Below, piece after piece: positions 1 to 8,266 of a stretch of 64,000 nucleotides of DNA; within the stretch, counting starts at the first letter, position 1, and each line of letters starts with the position of its first letter. The stretch covers positions 124,001-188,000 of the forward strand of contig NZ_QTPO01000005.1 in the NCBI RefSeq assembly GCF_003853645.1. Direction: 5' to 3'. Made by a program: the position numbers and the translations under genes. This DNA is from Burkholderia sp. Bp9143. Its GTDB lineage: Bacteria; Pseudomonadota; Gammaproteobacteria; Burkholderiales; Burkholderiaceae. The notes beneath the pieces are model-generated. The model was not told the DNA's origin, searched no databases, and saw only the letters and a list, made by a program, of their open reading frames with translations.

Positions 1-20
1 AAAAACCGCCCGAAGGCGGT
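1..20 (-). terminator. Intrinsic terminator of the his/ABC importer operon
   Basis: Read on the minus strand, a perfect 6-bp stem (ACCGCC/GGCGGT) is closed by a TTCG tetraloop and followed by a T run (the five A at 1-5 on the plus strand). This is a classical Rho-independent terminator. It lies 10 bp beyond the stop of the small reading frame that follows hisP, so that frame is inside the transcript. Confidence 0.8.
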
Positions 21-29
21 CTGTCGTGG

Positions 30-167
30 CTACGCGGATGCCTCGCATCCGGGACGACCGGGCCATGCGCCCGCATCGCCCCACGGCGTCGGCGCGGGCA
101 CGTCGCGTGGCCCTTCGACGTCGATCGACTTGAAATCGGCCGGCCCGACGATCTCCAGATGCTCCAT
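30..167 (-). CDS. Possible small ORF or decayed C-terminal fragment after hisP
   Basis: A 45-codon frame (MEHLEIVGPADFKSID..., ending GCEASA) sits between the hisP stop and the terminator. It is open back to the hisP stop codon in the same frame, so 63 codons run on from that stop. The segment reads like real protein and has a loose resemblance to the C-terminal edge of cupin-type proteins, which I cannot verify. It could be the remnant of a deleted gene, a small gene with an unrecognised start, or a chance frame in GC-rich DNA. No convincing ribosome binding site precedes the ATG. Confidence 0.3.
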   Translation of the reverse strand: MEHLEIVGPADFKSIDVEGPRDVPAPTPWGDAGAWPGRPGCEASA

Positions 168-221
168 GTCGGGCGAGTGGTCGAACAGGTAATTGGCGTT
201 CCAGGTTGCAGCGGCGCCCGC

Positions 222-989
222 TTACTTGAGCCGCCCCGACAGGAACTGTCCGAGCCGCTCGCTCTTCGGATTCACGAGAATCTGCTGCGGATCGCCTTCC
301 TCTTCGATCTTCCCCTGGTGCAGGAAGATCACGTGGTTCGACACGTTGCGCGCGAAGCCCATCTCGTGCGTGACGACGACCATCGTGCGCCCTTCCTCGG
401 CCAGCTTCTGCATCACCTTCAGCACTTCGCCGACGAGTTCCGGATCGAGCGCCGACGTCGGCTCGTCGAACAGCATCACCTCGGGTTCCATCGCGAGCGC
501 GCGCGCGATCGCGACGCGCTGCTGCTGGCCGCCCGACAGGTGCGACGGATACATGCCCTCGACGCGCGGCGCGAGGCCGACCTTCTCCAGATACTTGCGT
601 GCCCGCGCAACGGCTTCATCCTTGCCGATCCCCAGCACGGCCATGGGTGCCTCGATCACGTTCTCGAGCACCGTCATGTGCGCCCACAGGTTGAAGTGCT
701 GGAACACCATCGACAGCTTCGTGCGCATCCGCTGCAGCTGCTTCTGGTCGGCCACGCGCAGCGAGCCGTTGCGGTCGCGCGCGGTCTGGATTTGCTCGCT
801 GCCGATCGTGATCTGCCCCGAGCACGGCTGCTCGAGGAAGTTGATGCAACGCAGGAACGTGCTCTTGCCGGAGCCGCTCGAGCCGATGATGCTGATCACG
901 TCGCCGGCCTTCGCCTTCATCGAGACGCCCTTCAACACCTCGTTGTCGCCGAACTTCTTGTGCAGGTTGTCAACGGTGAGCTTGTACAT
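222..989 (-). CDS. hisP: Polar amino acid ABC transporter, ATP-binding subunit (HisP-like)
   Basis: 255 residues, the normal size for HisP/ArtP/GlnQ ATPases. Visible motifs are Walker [10 protein letters not shown] (36-44), Q-loop (about 97), signature LSGGQ (151-155), Walker B VMLFDEP (171-177) and the H-loop His near 208. It powers import of a basic or polar amino acid through the HisQM channel at the inner membrane. It is the last clear gene of the minus-strand operon hisJ-hisQ-hisM-hisP, 20 bp after hisM. The HutC-type operator upstream of the operon suggests histidine or urocanate. Arginine, lysine or ornithine cannot be excluded from sequence alone. Confidence 0.93.
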   Translation of the reverse strand: MYKLTVDNLHKKFGDNEVLKGVSMKAKAGDVISIIGSSGSGKSTFLRCINFLEQPCSGQITIGSEQIQTARDRNGSLRVADQKQLQRMRTKLSMVFQHFNLWAHMTVLENVIEAPMAVLGIGKDEAVARARKYLEKVGLAPRVEGMYPSHLSGGQQQRVAIARALAMEPEVMLFDEPTSALDPELVGEVLKVMQKLAEEGRTMVVVTHEMGFARNVSNHVIFLHQGKIEEEGDPQQILVNPKSERLGQFLSGRLK

Positions 990-1009
990 GCTTGATCCTT
1001 TCTTGCGAA

Positions 1010-1723
1010 TTAGTGGCCGCGCGGCGAGAGGTACGCGAGCCAGCGCGTCTCGAGCTTGCGGAACGCCCAGATGAGCGTGAACACGACGATGGCGTACAGC
1101 ACGGCGGCGATGCCGTAGGCCTGGAACGACATGTACGTCGCGGAGTTGACGTCGCGCGTGACCTTCAGGATGTCGGGCACGGTCGCGGTGAACGCGAGCG
1201 TCGTCGCGTGCAGCATCAGGATCACTTCGTTGCTGTAGCTCGGCAGCGAGCGGCGCAGCGCGGACGGCAGGATGATGCGCGTATAGAGCTTGAAGCGCGA
1301 CATCCCGTAGGCCATCCCGGCCTCGATCTCGCCGGCCGAGGTTGCCTTGATCGAACCCGCGAAGATCTCGGTCGCATACGCGCATTCGTTCAGCACGAAC
1401 GCGAGCAGCGTGCAGTTCATCGCGTTGCGGAAGAACGCGTCGAGCAGCACGTGGTTGTGCACGACCTGCAGGCTGTAGATGCCGGTGTAGCACATCAGCA
1501 GCTGCACGTAGAGGGGCGTGCCGCGGAACACGTATGTATAGAGCCATACCGGGCCGGAGATCCAGCGGTTCGACGACGCGCGCGCGATCGCGAGCGGCAC
1601 GGCCAGCGCGAAGCCGAGCGCGATCGACACGACCAGCAGCCACAGCGTGATCGCGAGGCCGCTGAAGCGGTAGCCGTCGGTATAGAGATAGCTTTGCCAG
1701 TACTGGCTGACGAGTTCGATCAC
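1010..1723 (-). CDS. hisM: Polar amino acid ABC transporter permease (HisM-like)
   Basis: 237 residues with a GTG start whose bases overlap the hisQ stop (GTGA, 4-bp overlap), a sign of translational coupling. It is a hydrophobic protein of about five membrane segments with the His/Glu/Gln/Arg permease fold. The cytoplasmic EAA-type loop reads [11 protein letters not shown]. It pairs with HisQ to form the channel energised by HisP. In this family the HisM subunit is the second permease of the operon, as here. Confidence 0.92.
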   Translation of the reverse strand: MIELVSQYWQSYLYTDGYRFSGLAITLWLLVVSIALGFALAVPLAIARASSNRWISGPVWLYTYVFRGTPLYVQLLMCYTGIYSLQVVHNHVLLDAFFRNAMNCTLLAFVLNECAYATEIFAGSIKATSAGEIEAGMAYGMSRFKLYTRIILPSALRRSLPSYSNEVILMLHATTLAFTATVPDILKVTRDVNSATYMSFQAYGIAAVLYAIVVFTLIWAFRKLETRWLAYLSPRGH

Positions 1724-2409
1724 AGTGCAAGCCTCCGGACGCCGACGGAATAACGCTTCTCGAGGTGGTGCAGCACGACGTTCGACACCGTCGTGATCGC
1801 GAGGTAGATCGCGCCGGCCGCGAGCGTGAAGAAGAAGAAATCGAGCGTGCTCTTGCCGGCATCCTGCGATGCCTTCACGACATCGGCGAGACCGATGATC
1901 GACACCAGCGCGGTGGCCTTCACGAGCACCTGCCAGTTGTTGCCGATGCCCGGCAGCGCGAAGCGCATCATCTGCGGGAACAGGATCCGGTGGAACACGC
2001 GCCAGCCGCTCATCCCGTACGCGAAGCCCGCTTCGAGCTGGCCGCGCGGCACCGCGAGGAACGCGCCGCGGAACGTCTCGGTGAAGTACGCGCCGTAGAT
2101 GAAGCCGAGCGTGATCACGCCGGCCACGAACGGGTCGATGTCGATCTGGTCCCAGCCGAGCACATCGGTCACGTCGTTCAGCAGGATCTGGATCCCGTAG
2201 AACAGCAGCAGCATCAGCACGAGATCGGGCACCGCGCGGATCAGCGTCGTATAGAACGTGCCGACCGACTTGAATACGCGGTGGGTCGACAGTTTCGCGG
2301 CCGCGCCCGCGAGGCCCAGTACGAGCGACGCGGCGAGCGACAGCACCGCGAGCTTCACGGTCTCGACCGTGCCGGCCCACAACAGCGGGCCAAATCCTTG
2401 GAAGATCAT
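1720..2409 (-). CDS. hisQ: Polar amino acid ABC transporter permease (HisQ-like)
   Basis: 229 residues from the ATG at 2409 ([13 protein letters not shown]...), the start that matches the usual N-terminus of HisQ permeases. An in-frame ATG at 2451 would add 14 residues and cannot be excluded, since neither has a strong Shine-Dalgarno. About five membrane helices are present and the EAA loop reads [13 protein letters not shown]. It is the first permease of the heterodimer and its stop overlaps the hisM start. A hairpin in the gap upstream separates it from hisJ. Confidence 0.9.
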   Translation of the reverse strand: MIFQGFGPLLWAGTVETVKLAVLSLAASLVLGLAGAAAKLSTHRVFKSVGTFYTTLIRAVPDLVLMLLLFYGIQILLNDVTDVLGWDQIDIDPFVAGVITLGFIYGAYFTETFRGAFLAVPRGQLEAGFAYGMSGWRVFHRILFPQMMRFALPGIGNNWQVLVKATALVSIIGLADVVKASQDAGKSTLDFFFFTLAAGAIYLAITTVSNVVLHHLEKRYSVGVRRLAL

Positions 2410-2546
2410 ATAGGGGATCCAGAACGATGTGGCTGGATTGTCAACAGCCATTAACCGTGCATCAAACGATATCTGCGCACTACCTGATGCAACCTGCTCA
2501 TCAAGCCGGACGCATCGCGCGAAGCGGGTTGCACCCGGCAACAGAC

Positions 2547-2576
2547 GCGGCGCGCGCCACAGCCGATGCGCGCCGC
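2547..2576. promoter_or_regulatory. Perfect hairpin in the hisJ-hisQ gap
   Basis: A 9-bp perfect inverted repeat (GCGGCGCGC / GCGCGCCGC) with a 12-nt loop lies just after the hisJ stop. There is no T run. In binding-protein ABC operons such a structure commonly protects the upstream binding-protein mRNA and lowers expression of the permeases. That role is inferred here. Confidence 0.6.
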
Positions 2577-2584
2577 ATGGACGG

Positions 2585-3358
2585 TCAGCCGCCGTAGACG
2601 TCGAATGCGAAGTACTTCTTCTCGAGCTTCTTGTACGTGCCGTCCTTGATCATGTCGGCGATCGCATGGTCGATCTTCGCCTTCAGGTCGGCGTCGTCCT
2701 TGCGCAGCCCGATGCCGGCGCCGTTGCCGAGCGTCTTCGGATCGTCGATGTCCTTGCCGGCGAATTCGAAGTTCGCGCCGCGCGGCGCCTTCAGGAAGCC
2801 GATGTCGGCCTGCACCGCGTCCTGCAGCGCGGCGTCGAGGCGGCCGGACATCAGGTCCTGGTACACGCCGTCCTGGTTCTGGTAAGGCACGACCTGCACG
2901 CCCTTCGGCGCCCAGTAGGTCTTCGCGTAGGTTTCCTGGATCGTGCCCTGCTCGACGCCGACCGACTTGCCCTTCAGCGATTCGGCCGTCGGCTGCAGGC
3001 CGGTGCCCTTCTTCGCGACGAGGCGCGTCGGCGTGTTGAACAGCTTGTCGGAGAACGCGATCTGCTCGGCGCGCGCCGGCGTCATCGACATCGACGACAG
3101 CACGCCGTCGAACTTCTTCGCCTTCAGCGCCGGGATCATCCCGTCGAAGTCGTTCTCGATCCACACGCATTTCGCCTTCAGGCGCGCGCAGATCTCGTTG
3201 CCGAGATCGACGTCGAAGCCGACGACCTTGCCGCTCGCGTCCTTCGATTCGAACGGCGGATAGCTGGCGTCGACACCGAACCGGATCGTCGACCAATCCT
3301 TGGCGTGGGCACCGACCGCGATGCAGGCAAGGGCAATACTGAGCGCGAGTTTCTTCAT
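2585..3358 (-). CDS. hisJ: Periplasmic amino acid-binding protein of the ABC importer
   Basis: 257 residues. It has a signal peptide (MKKLALSIALACIAVGAHA, cleaved after AHA) followed by a type II periplasmic binding fold (SBP_bac_3 family), with the typical YPPFESKD segment near the mature N-terminus and GFDVDLGNEI after it. The start is supported by an AGGA ribosome site about 6 bp upstream. It delivers the amino acid ligand to HisQMP. It is first in the operon and likely the most expressed member, given the hairpin that follows. Its transcription is probably repressed by the divergent HutC-like regulator through the operator at 3455-3470. Confidence 0.92.
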   Translation of the reverse strand: MKKLALSIALACIAVGAHAKDWSTIRFGVDASYPPFESKDASGKVVGFDVDLGNEICARLKAKCVWIENDFDGMIPALKAKKFDGVLSSMSMTPARAEQIAFSDKLFNTPTRLVAKKGTGLQPTAESLKGKSVGVEQGTIQETYAKTYWAPKGVQVVPYQNQDGVYQDLMSGRLDAALQDAVQADIGFLKAPRGANFEFAGKDIDDPKTLGNGAGIGLRKDDADLKAKIDHAIADMIKDGTYKKLEKKYFAFDVYGG

Positions 3359-3851
3359 GGCGTTCCTGTCATAGGCAAACTGGGCACGGGTCCCGTCGGG
3401 CGTCGCCGCCGCGAACCCTTCCAACCCGAAAGCCGCCCGTCTGGCGACCTCCGAAGTTGTACATACAACTTTGCCTTTTCCAGGTCACTCCCAGCAATCC
3501 GTGTTTATCTCTAATTGTCGGTTGATTGTTTCCATGAGCGAATATCCCTTATATTTCAATTAACTACACATTACATGTAGATAAAATCCAGCTTTCAGAA
3601 CGAGTCTGCCGCGCCGAAGGCACGATCGCATTTGTCTATACTTTTTCGTTTGCCGCGTGCGTCGGCACGGCGGCCGCGGTCCGTGCTGCGTTGCGGGCCC
3701 ACGATCCGCAGTCCGGATGCAGGCCGGGATAACCCGAATCACCGGTCCGCAGTCCGGCCCGTTCGTCGTCGAACCCGGTACACTCCGCCCGGACACCGCA
3801 CGAAGACCGACCGCGACGGCACGCGGCAGCCGTCTCTTGAACAGCCATGCA
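3359..3851. promoter_or_regulatory. Divergent promoter region between hisJ and the hutC-like gene
   Basis: 493 bp without a gene. The part from about 3450 to 3650 is clearly more AT-rich than its surroundings and should hold both promoters. It contains the operator at 3455-3470, a second palindrome TACATGTA at 3572-3579 inside a CTACA...TGTAG repeat, and a degenerate half-like operator TGTCTATACT at 3633-3642 nearer the regulator. Confidence 0.6.
3455..3470. promoter_or_regulatory. HutC-type operator
   Basis: AGTTGTACATACAACT is a perfect inverted repeat with a 2-bp centre and contains TGTA-N2-TACA, the core recognised by HutC repressors of histidine utilisation in Pseudomonas and enterics. 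It lies about 97 bp upstream of the hisJ start and is divergent from the hutC-like gene. Confidence 0.7.
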
Positions 3852-4547
3852 ATGACCACACCGATCTATCAGGAAATCAAGGACTTCATCCTCGCGCGCA
3901 TTCATGCGGGCGAATGGGCGGAAGGCGACCAGGTGCCGTCGGAGAACGAGCTCGCGCGCGAATTCAACGTCGCGCGGATGACGGTCAACCGCGCGCTGCG
4001 CGAGCTGACGGCAGAACAGGTGCTCACGCGCACGCGCGGCTCCGGCACGTATGTCGCGTCGCCGAAATACGAATCGACGCTGGTCGCGATCCGCAGCATC
4101 TCGGATGAAGTCGCCGCGCGCGGCCATGCGTATCGTGCGCAGGTGCTGGAAGTCGGCGCGGCCGTCGCCGACGTGAAGCTCGCCGACGAGCTGCAGCTCG
4201 ACACCGGCAGCCCGATCTTCCATTCGCGCGTGCTGCACTTCGAGAACGACACGCCCGTGCAGCTCGAGGAGCGCTGGGTCAACCCGGCCTGCGCGCCTGA
4301 ATACGCATTGCAGGACTTCACGACGACGACGCCGAACCAGTACCTGACGCGCGTCGCGCCGCTGCAGCGGGTCGAGTACCGGATCGAGGCCGCGATGCCC
4401 GATGTGCCGACGCGCCGCCACCTGACGATGGACGAACGCGAGCCCTGCCTGCTGCTGCATCGGCGCACGTGGTCGCAAGGGATGGTCGCGGCGGTCGCCA
4501 ACCTGTGGCACCCGGGCAGCCGCTACCGGTTCACCGGGCATTTCTGA
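3852..4547 (+). CDS. hutC: GntR-family regulator, HutC subfamily
   Basis: 231 residues. An N-terminal winged helix-turn-helix (IYQEIKDFILARI..., PSENELAREFNVARMTVNRAL at about 28-48) is followed by a UTRA ligand-binding domain (about 90-225), the HutC/FarR organisation. HutC repressors are released by urocanate. It is divergent from the ABC importer and probably represses it through the TGTA-N2-TACA site. The start chosen (MTTPIYQEIK) matches the usual N-terminus of the subfamily. No hut catabolic genes lie in the window, so the ligand remains an inference. Confidence 0.8.
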   Translation: MTTPIYQEIKDFILARIHAGEWAEGDQVPSENELAREFNVARMTVNRALRELTAEQVLTRTRGSGTYVASPKYESTLVAIRSISDEVAARGHAYRAQVLEVGAAVADVKLADELQLDTGSPIFHSRVLHFENDTPVQLEERWVNPACAPEYALQDFTTTTPNQYLTRVAPLQRVEYRIEAAMPDVPTRRHLTMDEREPCLLLHRRTWSQGMVAAVANLWHPGSRYRFTGHF

Positions 4548-4560
4548 CGCGCGGCGCGTC
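4546..4560. terminator. Hairpin containing both convergent stop codons
   Basis: GACGCG-CGG-CGCGTC is a perfect 6-bp hairpin in the 11-bp gap between the convergent regulator and glycosyltransferase genes. It extends into the stop codon on each strand. There is no T run on either side, so it may act with Rho or only as a boundary structure. Confidence 0.4.
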
Positions 4561-5800
4561 AGCGCGCGCCGGGGCGCCCCCAGCGCACGATCGCGTCGAC
4601 CGCCCGCCGCAATCCATCCTCCCGCGCGATTCGCGCACCGAGTTCGGCGGCACGCGCTTGCGTGTCGGCACGTGCCGCGAACGCGATCGCGCGTGCGAGC
4701 GCAGCGGCCTCCACGCGCCGCCCCGCCACCGGCGCATCGGCGACACCGAGCCGTTGCAGCCGGTTCGCCCAGAAGAACTGATCGCCCGCGAACGGCACGA
4801 CGACCGACGGAATGCCCGCACGCGCGGCCGAATGCGTGGTGCCCGATCCGCCGTGGTGAATCGCCATCGCGACATGCGGAAACAACCGGTCGTGCGGCGT
4901 CTCGCCGATCACGCACACGTTCTCCGGCAGCATCGACGCATCGATGCCGCTCCAGCCCGGATGGAACAGCGCGCGCCGGCCGTCGAGCGCCTGGTCCAGC
5001 GCACCGACCATCGCTGCCCGGTCGAACCCGGCCATGCTGCCGAAACCGATATACACGGGCGGGGCGCCCGCTTCGAGAAATGCCGACAGCGCGGGCGGCG
5101 GCGTCCACGCCGGCGCATCGACGCGCCACTGTCCCCACGCCAGCACGTTCGCCGGCCAGTCGGCCGGATCGGACAGCAGTGCCGGCGACACGCCGTACAG
5201 CATCGGATGATCGGTCCACACGCGCCGGCGCGACGACAGCCCGCACATGCTGGCGCGCGCCGCATTGGTCGCGTTCCTGAACGCGTGCCACAGCAGCGCG
5301 TTCACGAACCGGTGGCTGGCGCGATTCAGCCAGCGCGGCACCTTGCCGGGCGGCAGGAACGGCGACGCGAACGCCGCGGTCGGCGTGATCGGGATCATCC
5401 CCGTGCCGATCGCCGGCACGCCGCGATACTCGGCGACCGACAACCCGACGAACGATGCAAGCCCCGACACGAGGATCGCATCGCAACCGGCGGATGCGTC
5501 GGCGACTTCGCGCATCCATGCCGCCGTGTTCGCATTTGCGATCGCCGCGAGCGCCTTCGACGTGTCGTTGAAGCCGCCGCGCCCGCGCACCGCGTCGGAC
5601 AATGCGCCATCCGGCGCGATCGCCGCACGGATATCGCCGGACAACGGCGCGGACGGCACGCCGAGCGCGGCGGCCGAGCCGAGCGTCGCCGAGTCAGCCA
5701 GCAACCGGACCTCATGGCCGGCATCCAGCAGCGCACGACCGAGCGCCGCGAGCGGGCGCGTGTCGCCTTCGGTGCCGTAGGTGGCGATGACGAGCTTCAT
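4559..5800 (-). CDS. GT1-family glycosyltransferase (MGT/sterol glucosyltransferase-like)
   Basis: 413 residues with the GT-B two-domain fold: an N-terminal acceptor domain beginning MKLVIATYGTEGDTRP and a C-terminal nucleotide-sugar domain. The family signature is seen near 330-355 (HHGGSGTTHSAARAGIPSVV), followed by PFAGDQFFWANRL. It would transfer a sugar from an NDP-sugar to a small lipophilic acceptor. The acceptor is unknown. It is divergent from a TetR regulator across a 94-bp promoter region, so it is probably controlled by that TetR and may detoxify its inducer. The upstream region has no strong Shine-Dalgarno other than GGAG at a short distance. Confidence 0.8.
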   Translation of the reverse strand: MKLVIATYGTEGDTRPLAALGRALLDAGHEVRLLADSATLGSAAALGVPSAPLSGDIRAAIAPDGALSDAVRGRGGFNDTSKALAAIANANTAAWMREVADASAGCDAILVSGLASFVGLSVAEYRGVPAIGTGMIPITPTAAFASPFLPPGKVPRWLNRASHRFVNALLWHAFRNATNAARASMCGLSSRRRVWTDHPMLYGVSPALLSDPADWPANVLAWGQWRVDAPAWTPPPALSAFLEAGAPPVYIGFGSMAGFDRAAMVGALDQALDGRRALFHPGWSGIDASMLPENVCVIGETPHDRLFPHVAMAIHHGGSGTTHSAARAGIPSVVVPFAGDQFFWANRLQRLGVADAPVAGRRVEAAALARAIAFAARADTQARAAELGARIAREDGLRRAVDAIVRWGRPGAR

Positions 5801-5894
5801 GCGTGACTCCTCGTGCGCGATGCAGGCGAGTGGATTCATAAAAATGCACGTCGTATACTAATGCAATTCGTACACTTTCCGTCGATACCGAGCC
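5801..5894. promoter_or_regulatory. Divergent promoter of glycosyltransferase and tetR
   Basis: A 94-bp region, AT-rich relative to the window, carries an imperfect direct repeat TCGTATAC / TCGTACAC (about 5851-5874). It is the likely operator for the adjacent TetR protein. The exact site cannot be fixed by eye. Confidence 0.4.
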
Positions 5895-6515
5895 ATGCCG
5901 ATGACGACCGACGATCCGGGCCGCCGCGCGCGCAAGCGCATCCAGATGCTCGCGCATCTCGCCGCCACCGGCGCACGCCTGTTCGATGCGCACGGCTACG
6001 ATGCCGTGACGATGGAGCAGATCGCCGCGCGGGCCGACGTCGCAAAGCGTACGCTGTACAACCACTTTCCGACGAAGGAAGCCGTGCTCGCGCACTGGCT
6101 CGAAGGTGAACTCGCGCGCGATCTCGCGCATCTGCAGCGCGACGTCGCGCGACGGAAGACCTTCGCGTCGCGAATCGCGTGCGTGCTCGATGCATCGGCC
6201 GCGTGGTGCGAGCAGCATCCGGGGTACCTGCTCGCCTACCTGCGGCATCGGTTCCTGAGCATCGGCGCGGTGGAAGCGGAAGGCGGGAAGGAGAACGGCA
6301 GCGACATCGCGCTCGTGTGGCAGCAGCTGATCGCGGCCGGCCAGCAGACCGGCGAACTGAACCCCGCGCTGGCGGCCGACCAGCTCGCCGCGTGGTTCCA
6401 TCACCTGTATCTGGCGGCGATGCTGCGCTGGCTGACCGTGCCGGGGTTGTCGCTGAAGCGGGAATTCCAGTCGATCGCGAAGCTGTTCGTCGAAGGCGCG
6501 CAAGCGAAGCCGTAA
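5895..6515 (+). CDS. TetR/AcrR-family regulator
   Basis: 206 residues. The N-terminal helix-turn-helix is clear (TMEQIAARADVAKRTLYNHF at about 41-60), followed by a helical ligand-binding domain with a conserved Trp/Phe-rich region. It begins 95 bp from the divergent glycosyltransferase start, which it most likely represses until a ligand binds. The ligand is unknown. An in-frame ATG two codons downstream (MTTDDPG) is an equally possible start. Confidence 0.85.
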   Translation: MPMTTDDPGRRARKRIQMLAHLAATGARLFDAHGYDAVTMEQIAARADVAKRTLYNHFPTKEAVLAHWLEGELARDLAHLQRDVARRKTFASRIACVLDASAAWCEQHPGYLLAYLRHRFLSIGAVEAEGGKENGSDIALVWQQLIAAGQQTGELNPALAADQLAAWFHHLYLAAMLRWLTVPGLSLKREFQSIAKLFVEGAQAKP

Positions 6516-6540
6516 GCGGCCGCCGCGGCCCGCCAGGCGC

Positions 6541-6624
6541 TCAGAGCCGCCCGAGCACGACCGCGAGCAGCGTGCGACCGAAGCGGGCGACCGCCACGCC
6601 GCATGCAACGAACGTGCGCTTCAT
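6541..6624 (-). CDS. Possible 27-residue peptide coupled to tetR
   Basis: The ATG overlaps the stop of the upstream tetR (ATGA). It encodes a short, partly hydrophobic basic peptide (MKRTFVACGVAVARFGRTLL...). The coupled start is the only real evidence. It could be the truncated N-terminus of a lost transporter gene or a chance frame. Confidence 0.25.
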   Translation of the reverse strand: MKRTFVACGVAVARFGRTLLAVVLGRL

Positions 6625-7235
6625 GGCTTCCTCGACGATCTGGCCGCCGGCGCACGGCGCTTCGGCGTCCGCGCGCCGCCGGCCGGCCATTGCGTCTCGT
6701 CGAGCAGCCGGTCGAACAGGCGCGCGCGCTCGTCCGCCGACAGCGGGCACAGCCCGAACATCGCCGACAGCGCGATGCCCCACGCCGCCTTCCAGCGCAG
6801 CAGCGCCAGGTCGGGATCGTCGGATTCGGCGGCAATGCGCCGCACATTCTTCGCATCGGTGTCGCGGACCTTCTGCAACGGCTCGGGATCCTCGACGAGC
6901 GCCGCCATGATCGCGAGCGCCGCCGACGGCTGCTGGTCGATCACCTCGCGCATCGTCGCGATCTGCGCGGACAGCGTCGGCTGCGCTTCGCCCGGATCGC
7001 GCGCGGCCAGGTAGTCGCGCTGAAATCGTTCGTAGTAGTCCTGCTGATGTTCCATCAGCGCGTTCAGCACGTCGCCTTTCGTGCGGAACTGATGCATCAG
7101 CCCGCCCTTGCTGATGCCGCTTTCGCGCGAGATCGCATCGAACGTGAGCTTGCCCGGGCCATCGCGCTCGAGAATCGCGAGCGCCGCCTGGATCGCGGCA
7201 GTGCGCGTTCGCTCGGAACGCGTCGGGTTGTCCAT
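6621..7235 (-). CDS. TetR-family regulator, autoregulated
   Basis: 204 residues. The helix-turn-helix lies near 32-52 (FDAISRESGISKGGLMHQF), and the C-terminal half resembles the TetR_C tetracycline-like domain with the region LLRWKAAWGIALSAMFGL. The C-terminal 20 residues are Arg/Pro-rich. It starts 85 bp from one copy of a palindromic operator (7323-7340). An identical palindrome lies at the same distance from the divergent lipoprotein gene, so it probably represses both itself and the lipoprotein-MCE pair. Confidence 0.85.
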   Translation of the reverse strand: MDNPTRSERTRTAAIQAALAILERDGPGKLTFDAISRESGISKGGLMHQFRTKGDVLNALMEHQQDYYERFQRDYLAARDPGEAQPTLSAQIATMREVIDQQPSAALAIMAALVEDPEPLQKVRDTDAKNVRRIAAESDDPDLALLRWKAAWGIALSAMFGLCPLSADERARLFDRLLDETQWPAGGARTPKRRAPAARSSRKP

Positions 7236-7322
7236 GACCTTTTCCCGGTATGAAGTGACACGATGCGGCGGCGCCGAACCGGCGCGGCCGCATGCAGGAA
7301 GTGCGCGGAGTCTATCACAAAC

Positions 7323-7340
7323 AAACCGCCTGGTCGGTTT
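7323..7340. promoter_or_regulatory. TetR operator copy 1
   Basis: AAACCG-CCTGGT-CGGTTT, an inverted repeat with 6-bp arms, preceded by ACA. It is 85 bp upstream of the tetR start and matches copy 2 in both arms. Confidence 0.75.
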
Positions 7341-7519
7341 ACATCCAAAAACGGCGGTGCTACGATCGGCTCCCGCGTCACCCGTGGCGGCAACGCAATG
7401 GCTGCGAGGACCGGCCATCGGCACACGAGCATCGCCTGCGGCGGGGCTGTCCGGCCGATGACCGACGCCGGAAGGCCCTGTCGCGCCCCGAATTCATGGG
7501 GCAACCTCGTCCCAATAAC

Positions 7520-7537
7520 AAACCGCCTAGTCGGTTT
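7520..7537. promoter_or_regulatory. TetR operator copy 2
   Basis: AAACCG-CCTAGT-CGGTTT, the same palindrome with one central base changed (CCTGGT to CCTAGT). It is 67 bp upstream of the DUF3313 lipoprotein start and 197 bp from copy 1. Confidence 0.75.
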
Positions 7538-7603
7538 TTTTAGAAACCCGCTGCACCACCCTTCGCGCCGATCGACGGCGCTAACCCGAACCCGGAGATA
7601 TGC

Positions 7604-8266
7604 ATGAACCGATCGACCGCCTCCCGCCACCTGACCCACGTCGCGCTTTGCGTCGCACTCGCCGGATGCGCCGGCGTCCAGCCCGCCCGCTATACGGGCA
7701 TCGAATCGTCCCCTTACCTGCGCAGCGATCCGCAGGACAAGTCCGGCCGCATCCCGTATCGCTACGCGCTGCCGACGGACTGGCATAGTTACCGGAAGCT
7801 GATCCTCGATCCGGTCGCCGTATATCGCGGCACGGACAATCAGTTCGGAAGCCTGAGCGATCAGGACAAGGCGACGCTCGCCGCCTACATGGGCGACACG
7901 TTCGCCAAGAAGCTCGGCAAGCGCTTCGAGCTGACGAACGCGCCGGCCCCCGACACGCTGCGCGTGAAGCTGACGCTGACGGGCGCGGTGACGACGACGG
8001 CCTTCGCCGGCGCGTTCGCGCATTTCGACCTCGCGGGCAATCTCTACAACGGCGTGCAGGCGATACGCGGCCGCGAAGGCGCATTCACGGGCTCCGTCAT
8101 CTATGCGGTGGAGATCCGAGACGCAGCGACGAACCGGCTGATCAACGCATACGTGACGAAGCAGTATCCGAACGCGATGAACGTCGGCGCGAGTTTCGGC
8201 GCGCTGAGCGCGGCGAAGACCGGCATCGACAAGGGTGCCGATGCACTCGTCGCGCAGTTCGAGTAA
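7604..8266 (+). CDS. DUF3313-family lipoprotein
   Basis: 220 residues with an N-terminal signal and lipobox (LAGC, Cys about residue 22), so it is a predicted lipoprotein. The rest resembles DUF3313 envelope lipoproteins (DWHSYRKLILDPVAVYRG, then LSDQDKATLAAYMGDTF). Function in the family is unknown. Its last 32 bp overlap the following MCE gene, so the two are co-expressed. This suggests an outer-membrane partner for the MCE protein, in the position that PqiC holds in pqiABC operons. Expression is probably controlled by the divergent TetR through the operator at 7520-7537. Confidence 0.8.
   Translation: MNRSTASRHLTHVALCVALAGCAGVQPARYTGIESSPYLRSDPQDKSGRIPYRYALPTDWHSYRKLILDPVAVYRGTDNQFGSLSDQDKATLAAYMGDTFAKKLGKRFELTNAPAPDTLRVKLTLTGAVTTTAFAGAFAHFDLAGNLYNGVQAIRGREGAFTGSVIYAVEIRDAATNRLINAYVTKQYPNAMNVGASFGALSAAKTGIDKGADALVAQFE

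Larger units (their letters stand above)
7236..7603. promoter_or_regulatory. Divergent control region with two identical TetR operators
   Basis: 368 bp without a supported gene. Each end carries one operator about 85 bp from the flanking start codon. The roughly 180 bp between the operators contains short GC-rich sequence with no coding signal I can recognise. Confidence 0.7.
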
